The position numbers and the translations under genes were made by a program. Source: an uncultured bacterium (lineage in GTDB: Bacteria > Patescibacteriota > Minisyncoccia > Phycocordibacterales > UBA1006). From it: 5,337 nucleotides of DNA. This document shows positions 1 to 4,902 of this stretch, piece by piece. The stretch covers positions 1 through 5,337 of the forward strand of contig CALDKO010000042.1 of assembly GCA_937898165.1 (NCBI GenBank), written 5' to 3'. Positions within the stretch are counted from its first letter, which is position 1; each line of letters starts with the position of its first letter. The notes beneath the pieces are model-generated. The model was not told the DNA's origin and made no database searches. It worked only from the letters and a program-made list of their open reading frames with translations.

Positions 1-771
1 GACGGATCATTTACAGTAGTACCAAACAAAGAAACAGGAAAAGATGAGATTCGCTTTGGGTTGTACTCAATCAAAAACTTTGGTGAAGGAATTGCTGAGT
101 TTATTATCGAACAAAGAAAACAAGGAGGACGATTTGCTAGCGTTGAAAACTTCCTTGAACGAATACTTCATAGAAACTTAAACAAAAAATCATTAGAAGC
201 ACTCATTATATGTGGAGCGATGGATATGTTTGGTGAACGAGGATATTTAATGGCAAATATAGAGGAAATGCTTACGTTTAATAAATCTCTTGCAGAAGAA
301 AATAATAAAGGATCTATTTCATTATTCGATGGGATGGATGACGCACCAACCGCACGACTGATTATGAAACAAGCTCCAGATATCAGTCGTAAGCAAGCAC
401 TCGCCTGGGAAAAAGAGCTTCTTGGTCTATATGTTTCTGGTCACCCTCTTGATATATATAAAGAAAGGTTTGATAAGAGCGGTACTAGTATCAAAAAAAT
501 AAAACATGATGTACCTCATGGGGTCAGCACCGTAATTGCAGGAATTGTGGAAGATGTTCGTGAAATATACACAAAGAAAAATAATGATAAAATGGCGTTC
601 ATTAGAATCAAGGATCTTAATGATACATTAGAATGTGTAGTATTCCCAAAAACATTTTTAGATGTCCGCAGATTATGTGTTACAGAAACATTAGTACTAG
701 TTAAAGGTAAGGTTTCTGAACGAAACGGAGAACTATCTATGATAGTGGATGACATAAAAGAATTAGTATAA
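1..771 (+). CDS. dnaE: DNA polymerase III alpha subunit, C-terminal part (5' end outside window)
   Basis: This is the C-terminal end of the replicative DNA polymerase; the catalytic PHP, palm and fingers regions would lie before the window. The reading frame is open from base 1, giving 256 visible codons to TAA at 769-771, so the TTG at 61 is an internal codon and not a start. In order, the fragment shows the helix-hairpin-helix segment (FGLYSIKNFGEG, about residues 19-30), the NKKSLEALIICGAMDMFG block (about 61-78), a linker with SISLF (105-109), the conserved LLGLYVSGHPLD block (about 140-151), and an OB-fold (about 177-255) that starts at VIAGIVEDVREI. SISLF lies where E. coli alpha carries its internal clamp-binding motif QADMF, just before LGLYLTGHP. 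The protein stops right after the OB-fold, so the tau-binding C-terminal domain of the E. coli enzyme is absent. It is convergent with the surface-protein gene. The family assignment is very secure; the type within the DnaE family is less so. Confidence 0.96.
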   Translation, partial: DGSFTVVPNKETGKDEIRFGLYSIKNFGEGIAEFIIEQRKQGGRFASVENFLERILHRNLNKKSLEALIICGAMDMFGERGYLMANIEEMLTFNKSLAEENNKGSISLFDGMDDAPTARLIMKQAPDISRKQALAWEKELLGLYVSGHPLDIYKERFDKSGTSIKKIKHDVPHGVSTVIAGIVEDVREIYTKKNNDKMAFIRIKDLNDTLECVVFPKTFLDVRRLCVTETLVLVKGKVSERNGELSMIVDDIKELV

Positions 772-773
772 AT

Positions 774-800
774 AAAAACTCTGCCAATGCAGAGTTTTTA
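774..800. terminator. Bidirectional rho-independent terminator between dnaE and the surface-protein gene
   Basis: Bases 774-784 (AAAAACTCTGC) pair perfectly with 789-799 (GCAGAGTTTTT) around the four-base loop CAAT, an 11-bp stem. On the + strand the stem's 3' arm ends in five T followed by ATTTATT, three bases after the dnaE stop. On the - strand the same structure also ends in five T followed by ATTTAT, about eight bases after the stop of the gene at 808-2514. One hairpin can therefore end both convergent transcripts. Confidence 0.9.
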
Positions 801-807
801 TTTATTA

Positions 808-2514
808 TTAAATTTGAAAACTTTTATTAATGAGGCCTTTCTTTATACTCATTGTTTCAGAAGTAAATAATCTATCATAACCACCCGATGCATTTTTTAC
901 ATCAACGGTTACATAATAATCACCGTTAGTTAACAATAGATAATATTGTCCTTTGTTATTTGTTACTCGCTGTGCAATTTGAGTTCCCAAATGAGCACTC
1001 CACACACGAATAACTGCAGACGCGACTGGTTTCCCTGTTGCATCAGTGATAACACCCAGACTTACTGGTCCAAAGCCAACAATATGGAGTAAGGTAAAGA
1101 ATATATATAATCCAAATACGATACTGTTCCATATATTTGGAGAGGTAATAATTGCAAAAATAGAGAAAACAAAACCTATTGCAAATAGTACTGTTGAAAT
1201 TGTTTCCCACAATTTTGAGTTTCGGGTAAAGAAATCAAAGAGACCCATTCGTTTTTTCTCCTCTTGGTTCCAGTCAATTTCCATGCGATCCATTGGCATA
1301 TTAAGTGTTACGACAGCATTTTTATTATCATCTGTCACGGTAAACACCTCACCAAAATATAAATCACCATATACTTCATCAGATTGTCTTCCTGCTAATT
1401 TTTGTGAAGGAAATTGATAATGAGTTTTTTGGGCAGTCATTCTGTAGTTTCCTACAGAAAGCAAAAATCCATATCGTCCATTAATGTCAGTAATTTTTGT
1501 ATCAATCACTGCATTGGTATCTGCGTTATACACAGTTACATATGCCGGGTCGATTGTTTGTTTTGATTCTGAATCATACACAATTCCCCATGGTCGACGA
1601 CGTCGGTAAAATGGAATCGAGAATATCAAGTTTGTTATACGTGTCGTAAATCCGGGAATAGTACTGAGTAACCCCATCGCTCCAATCGCAATAGCAACTG
1701 GTTTCACCGATTCAACAATACTACTCATTACTCTCAAAGTAGAACTATTACCAAAAGATGATGAAGGTGTTGTTGGTGGATTAGTAGGTGGGTTCGTTGG
1801 AGGAGTTGTCGGCGGTGTTGTTGGTGGATTAGTAGGTGGGTTCGTTGGAGGAGTTGTCGGCGGTGTAATAACAGGATTATTTTCACTGTTATCCAAAGCA
1901 TCTATACACCCCGGATCTGCTGGATAATCAATTAATCCGTCGCTATCATTATCAATACCATCTGAACACATTGTTGATGGTCCAGGACCACCGGTCGGAG
2001 GGTTATTACATCCATCCCATGATGTTTTAAGCCCCTGATTAGTTCCATCAGGTGATGATAATTGGATCCATCCATAATTTTGTGACCATACGGTCCCGGT
2101 AATCATTCCAGTATTAGGGTTAATTTTTGGCTTATTTGCACCAACCGCTTTGGTCGGAGCAAAGTTAATCCATCCAGTATTCTCACCCCATGCATATCCA
2201 GATAATTGTCCCTGACATGTATTTTTTACTCCAGCAGTTGGTCCAGCATTAGTAAATGGCCCGAGATTGATCCACCCAACAGTTTCACCCCAAATCTGAC
2301 CAGTAACTTTTGTATCGGTAACGGTTGCCGGAACTGTTGCATTTGCAGGTTTCCAATTAATAAAATCATTGGTTGCATTATTATCCAAATCTGAATTTAA
2401 AAACTGTGAATATTTTAAAGTAGAGTCGATATTTCCAGCCGCAAAAACAGTCTGGGAGGTAAAGGTTCCCAAAATAGATAGAGCAATAATAAAAGTAATC
2501 TTAAGATGTTTCAT
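808..2514 (-). CDS. Secreted/membrane-anchored surface protein with Trp-rich repeats and carboxypeptidase-regulatory-like domains
   Basis: A 568-residue protein of unknown function, probably at the cell envelope. Residues 1-25 form a signal peptide (K3, K5, a hydrophobic core, cleavage after VFA). Residues 72-151 hold three copies of GxxW(G/S)xxxGWI(N/Q), with tryptophans at 75/81, 109/115 and 143/149, exactly 34 residues apart. Residues 183-203 carry a Cys-flanked DNDSDG element resembling the calcium-binding loops of thrombospondin type 3 repeats. Residues 214-250 are a Pro/Thr/Asn linker. A hydrophobic stretch (about 271-303) ends in RRRR (304-307). Two beta domains of the carboxypeptidase regulatory-like (transthyretin-like) type follow, at about 309-408 and 483-568, each with a GxYxxxLxxGxYxx(T) signature; between them lie two membrane helices (about 437-458 and 462-481). 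The ATG at 2514 is fixed by the signal peptide, though no Shine-Dalgarno is visible. The gene stands alone, with its own promoter and terminators on both sides. The family role is not known to me; adhesion or envelope anchoring is only a guess. Confidence 0.9.
   Translation of the reverse strand: MKHLKITFIIALSILGTFTSQTVFAAGNIDSTLKYSQFLNSDLDNNATNDFINWKPANATVPATVTDTKVTGQIWGETVGWINLGPFTNAGPTAGVKNTCQGQLSGYAWGENTGWINFAPTKAVGANKPKINPNTGMITGTVWSQNYGWIQLSSPDGTNQGLKTSWDGCNNPPTGGPGPSTMCSDGIDNDSDGLIDYPADPGCIDALDNSENNPVITPPTTPPTNPPTNPPTTPPTTPPTNPPTNPPTTPSSSFGNSSTLRVMSSIVESVKPVAIAIGAMGLLSTIPGFTTRITNLIFSIPFYRRRRPWGIVYDSESKQTIDPAYVTVYNADTNAVIDTKITDINGRYGFLLSVGNYRMTAQKTHYQFPSQKLAGRQSDEVYGDLYFGEVFTVTDDNKNAVVTLNMPMDRMEIDWNQEEKKRMGLFDFFTRNSKLWETISTVLFAIGFVFSIFAIITSPNIWNSIVFGLYIFFTLLHIVGFGPVSLGVITDATGKPVASAVIRVWSAHLGTQIAQRVTNNKGQYYLLLTNGDYYVTVDVKNASGGYDRLFTSETMSIKKGLINKSFQI
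1766..1866 (-). repeat. 48-bp perfect tandem repeat, two copies, coding for the Pro/Thr linker
   Basis: Bases 1766-1813 and 1814-1861 are identical at all 48 positions, and the first five bases of a third copy (GGTGT) follow at 1862-1866. Each unit encodes the 16 residues PPTTPPTNPPTNPPTT of the surface protein (about residues 218-249). Within a unit the PPT(T/N) motif is itself repeated with period four residues, but with different codons. The 48-bp unit is therefore the recently duplicated one. Copy-number changes would keep the reading frame and only alter linker length. Confidence 0.95.
2440..2514 (-). other. Sec-type signal peptide of the surface protein
   Basis: Residues 1-25 begin MKHLK, continue with a hydrophobic stretch (ITFIIALSILG) and end in SQTVFA followed by AG. 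Val at -3 and Ala at -1 fit signal peptidase I cleavage after residue 25. There is no lipobox cysteine, so lipoprotein processing is not expected. Confidence 0.85.
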
Positions 2515-2557
2515 AAATAAAATAACAATATGCGAAACGATTATCAGTAATGTCTAA

Positions 2558-2587
2558 AGTATACCATTAGTATTATAAATAATGCAA
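2558..2587 (-). promoter_or_regulatory. Promoter of the surface-protein gene (extended -10)
   Basis: Read on the - strand, TATACT at 2563-2558 matches five of six bases of the -10 consensus. It is preceded by TGG at 2566-2564, which gives a TGn extended -10. TTGCAT at 2587-2582 is an acceptable -35 with an 18-bp spacer. Transcription would start near 2551, leaving a leader of about 36 bases before the ATG at 2514. A perfect TATAAT also occurs at 2577-2572, but no good -35 lies at the right distance from it. No Shine-Dalgarno is seen between the predicted start site and the ATG; the bases before it read TTATTTTATTT. Confidence 0.65.
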
Positions 2588-2597
2588 TAACCATTAA

Positions 2598-2629
2598 TAT
2601 AAAAAACACCTGATCAGGTGTTTTTTATA
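2598..2629 (-). terminator. Rho-independent terminator of fusA (perfect 32-bp palindrome)
   Basis: Bases 2598-2629 form a perfect palindrome centred on TGATCA. The core stem AAAAAACACCT (2601-2611) pairs with AGGTGTTTTTT (2616-2626) around the loop GATC, and three more A/T pairs lie outside. Read on the - strand it begins five bases after the fusA stop codon (2635-2637) and ends in six T followed by ATA. It lies between fusA and the promoter of the next gene, so it separates the two transcription units. Being symmetric, it could also stop transcription coming from the other strand. Confidence 0.88.
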
Positions 2630-2634
2630 AAAAA

Positions 2635-4785
2635 TTATTTTCGTGACTTGATAACTTCGTCTGCAACGTTTTGCGGAACGATATCGTATCGTGCAGGCTC
2701 CATGTTGAATGATCCACGACCTTCGGTCATTGAACGCAAAATCGACATGTATCCAAACATTTCTGACAATGGAATAATCGCACGAACAACTTTCGCCATT
2801 CCTCGATCATCCACTGATTCAATCTGTCCACGTTTTGATGAAACGTTTCCAGTAATATCCCCAAGGAATTTTTCTGGAATAACAATTTCAACATTCATCA
2901 TAGGTTCTAGGATTACAGGACGAGCTTTTTGAACCGCTTCCTGAACAGCCTGAGATGATGCAATTTTGAAGGCAATTTCACTTGAGTCTACATCGTGGTA
3001 TGAACCATCGAATAGTTCAACTGAAAGATCCACAATTGGATATCCAGCCAATACTCCACGTGACATTGCTTCTTTTGCACCTTTCTCTACAGCTGGAATA
3101 TATTCCTGTGGTACCACACCTCCTTTGATGTTGTTGATAAATTCAAACCCTCCATCACGTTTTGTGTTTTTAGGAAGATCTTCAACAGCAACAGAATAAT
3201 CAAGAGGTTTAACACGTAATTTAACGTGACCATACTGACCTTTACCTCCAGACTGTTTAACGTATTTGTTTTCAACTTCAGTTTCCTGAGTAATTGTTTC
3301 TTTGTACGCAACCTGAGGTCGTCCAGTGTTTGCCTCTACGTTGAATTCGCGTCGCATACGGTCAACAATAATATCGAGGTGTAATTCTCCCATTCCCCAG
3401 ATAATAGTGTCTCCTGTTTCTGAATCTGTAGTAACTCGGAATGTTGGATCTTCTTGAGTCAAACGTGACAAAGCCATACCCATTTTTTCTTGGTCTGCTT
3501 TTGTTTTTGGTTCGATTTTCAAAGAGATTACTGGTTCTGGAATTTTAATTTCTTCCAAGATAATTGGGTGTGCAGGATCACATAATGTGTCTGAAGTTTT
3601 TGTATCTTTTAGACCTACTGCAGCTGCAATATCTCCAGCAAATACTTTTTTCACTTCTTCACGTTCGTTAGCATGCATACGCAAAATTCGTCCGATTCGT
3701 TCCTTGTTCCCTGTTCGAGTGTTCAAGATATATGAACCAGCTTCAAGTGTTCCAGAATACACGCGGAAGAAAATCAATTGTCCTACGAATGGATCTGTCG
3801 CAACCTTGAATGCAAGAGCTGAGAAAGGTTCTGAGTCAGATGCTTTTCGCTCGAGAGCTGCACCTGTGTCAGGATGAATTCCTTTTGGAGATGGAATATC
3901 AGTTGGTGCTGGTAAATAATCAACAACACCGTCGAGTACCAATTGAACTCCTTTGTTTTTTAGAGCAGTACCTGCAAATACAGGAACGATTTTATTAGCA
4001 ATAACCGCCTTTCGTGCAACCACTTTCAAATCTGCAACAGGAAAATCAGTTTTTCCATCAAGGAATTCCATCATCATTGCATCATCCTGTTCTGCAATTT
4101 TTTCAATCAAGATATCATGGTATTTCTGAGCATCAGCCTTGAATGCTTCAGGAATTTCTTTTTCAATTACATCTGATCCCATGTTTCCTTCGAAATAATA
4201 AGCCTTCATTTTCAACAGGTCGATTACTCCCTCCATGTTTTCTTCTTCACCAATTGGAATTTGGAATCGTACAGCGTTTTTTGTAAGACGATCTAAAATA
4301 GACGCGAATGATCGTTCAAAAGACGCACCTGTTCGGTCCAATTTATTGATGAAACAAATACGTGGAACGTTTCCTTCATCAGCATAACGCCAGTTAGTTT
4401 CAGATTGTGGTTCTACTCCGGCAACTCCGTCGAATACTACAATTGCACCATCAAGCACGCGCAAAGATCGTCGTACCTCAATAGTAAAGTCGATGTGACC
4501 TGGTGTATCGATAACGTTGAATCGAGTTTTTTTAGCAGTATCTTTTTTGTCTTCAGTATAAGTTGGAGTCCAAAAACAAGTCGTCGCAGCAGACGTAATG
4601 GTAATTCCTCGTTCCTGTTCCTGAACCATCCAGTCCATAGTTGCAGCACCGTCATGCACCTCACCAATTTTGTGAGAAACACCTGTGTAAAACAAAATAC
4701 GTTCTGATGTAGTAGTTTTACCCGCGTCAATGTGGGCAATTACTCCAAAGTTTCTAGTTCTTTCTAATGGATAATCTCGTTGCAT
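2635..4785 (-). CDS. fusA: Translation elongation factor G
   Basis: EF-G is the ribosomal GTPase that moves tRNAs and mRNA after peptide bond formation, and with RRF it also splits ribosomes during recycling. The 716 residues fit the usual length of about 690-705 plus a small insertion. All GTPase motifs are present: G1 [10 protein letters not shown] (17-26), G2 RGITIT (59-64), G3 DTPGH (93-97), G4 NKLD (147-150) and G5 GTALKNKG (272-279). Domain II follows (about 310-420), then domain III with GMGELHLDI (464-472), domain IV from [11 protein letters not shown] (511-521) with the tip histidine in YHDVDSSE (H597), and domain V ending in GRGSF. A Lys/Asp-rich stretch (about 74-87) before G3 is longer than in E. 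coli or Thermus EF-G. The ATG at 4785 gives the family's canonical start ([10 protein letters not shown]); an in-frame stop upstream at 4831-4833 and no other start codon rule out extension. No clear Shine-Dalgarno is visible. No str-operon partner adjoins it. Confidence 0.98.
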   Translation of the reverse strand: MQRDYPLERTRNFGVIAHIDAGKTTTSERILFYTGVSHKIGEVHDGAATMDWMVQEQERGITITSAATTCFWTPTYTEDKKDTAKKTRFNVIDTPGHIDFTIEVRRSLRVLDGAIVVFDGVAGVEPQSETNWRYADEGNVPRICFINKLDRTGASFERSFASILDRLTKNAVRFQIPIGEEENMEGVIDLLKMKAYYFEGNMGSDVIEKEIPEAFKADAQKYHDILIEKIAEQDDAMMMEFLDGKTDFPVADLKVVARKAVIANKIVPVFAGTALKNKGVQLVLDGVVDYLPAPTDIPSPKGIHPDTGAALERKASDSEPFSALAFKVATDPFVGQLIFFRVYSGTLEAGSYILNTRTGNKERIGRILRMHANEREEVKKVFAGDIAAAVGLKDTKTSDTLCDPAHPIILEEIKIPEPVISLKIEPKTKADQEKMGMALSRLTQEDPTFRVTTDSETGDTIIWGMGELHLDIIVDRMRREFNVEANTGRPQVAYKETITQETEVENKYVKQSGGKGQYGHVKLRVKPLDYSVAVEDLPKNTKRDGGFEFINNIKGGVVPQEYIPAVEKGAKEAMSRGVLAGYPIVDLSVELFDGSYHDVDSSEIAFKIASSQAVQEAVQKARPVILEPMMNVEIVIPEKFLGDITGNVSSKRGQIESVDDRGMAKVVRAIIPLSEMFGYMSILRSMTEGRGSFNMEPARYDIVPQNVADEVIKSRK

Positions 4786-4794
4786 AAATAATGG

Positions 4795-4808
4795 CTTTAT
4801 TTCTAAAG
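4795..4808 (-). other. Small hairpin in the fusA leader at the position of the ribosome binding site
   Basis: On the - strand CTTTA (4808-4804) pairs with TAAAG (4799-4795) around a GAAA tetraloop, ending ten bases before the fusA ATG. The stem has only five pairs, four of them A-T. It sits where a Shine-Dalgarno would normally be, and none is visible. It may be chance in AT-rich sequence. Confidence 0.3.
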
Positions 4809-4829
4809 GGGCTAATGATAATAAATTCC

Positions 4830-4872
4830 TTTATAAGACTGATACTGTAACCTAAAAAGGGCTTTTTTGCAA
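4830..4872 (-). promoter_or_regulatory. Candidate fusA promoter region (two overlapping options)
   Basis: Two sigma-70-like candidates fit on the - strand. In the first, TTGCAA (4872-4867) and TACAGT (4849-4844) are separated by 17 bp; each matches its consensus at four of six bases. In the second, TATAAA (4835-4830, five of six) has the weak -35 TTTTTA (4858-4853), also with a 17-bp spacer. They predict leaders of about 51 and 37 bases respectively. Both overlap the downstream terminator hairpin at 4854-4884. I cannot tell which one is used; that fusA needs a promoter here is inferred from the terminators upstream. Confidence 0.5.
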
Positions 4873-4884
4873 GAAAAATGCCCT
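4854..4884 (-). terminator. Second, alternative terminator hairpin between the hypothetical gene and fusA
   Basis: On the - strand AGGGC (4884-4880) pairs with GCCCT (4862-4858). After one A/A mismatch, TTTTT (4878-4874) pairs with AAAAA (4868-4864), leaving the loop CTTGC. The structure has ten pairs and runs directly into a T-tract (4858-4854). It uses the same GGGC as the first hairpin, so the two cannot form at once. It may be a fail-safe terminator for read-through of the first, or part of an attenuator-like switch ahead of fusA. Confidence 0.55.
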
Positions 4885-4901
4885 GTTAGGGACATCTTTT
4901 T
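4871..4901 (-). terminator. Rho-independent terminator of the partial hypothetical gene
   Basis: On the - strand, two bases after the stop codon at 4903-4905, ATG and CCC (4895-4889, with T4892 bulged) pair with GGGCAT (4883-4878) around the loop TAACA. The flanking AAAAAG can extend the stem by pairing with the following T-tract. The T-tract reads TTTTTCTT (4878-4871). Confidence 0.75.
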
Positions 4902-4902
4902 C

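Noticed and set aside
61..63. TTG at 61 as a start codon of a 236-residue protein
   Set aside because: The frame is open from base 1 and the upstream residues (GKDEIRFG) match the DnaE family, so this is an internal Leu codon.
516..755. 79-codon reading frame on the - strand
   Set aside because: It lies wholly inside dnaE, has no family resemblance and no start signals, so it is a shadow frame.
1766..1866. CRISPR array
   Set aside because: The two 48-bp copies are directly adjacent without spacers and encode an in-frame Pro/Thr linker.
808..2514. Cell-wall sorting signal (LPxTG) or lipoprotein anchoring of the surface protein
   Set aside because: There is no LPxTG-type motif and no hydrophobic, positively charged tail at the C-terminus, and the signal peptide lacks a lipobox cysteine. 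Internal membrane segments are the likely anchor.
1046..2557. Three + strand frames opposite the surface-protein gene
   Set aside because: They are antisense shadows with no start signals. The one at 2369-2557 also runs over the promoter region of the real gene.
2618..4739. Several 60-100 codon frames on both strands within fusA
   Set aside because: All overlap a strongly conserved gene in other frames, and their composition is Ser/Leu-rich as expected for shadow translations.
4786..4902. tRNA or small RNA gene, or a metabolite riboswitch, upstream of fusA
   Set aside because: The 117 bases are AT-rich and mostly taken up by two terminator hairpins and promoter-like elements. No cloverleaf, T-loop signature or known aptamer core is visible.
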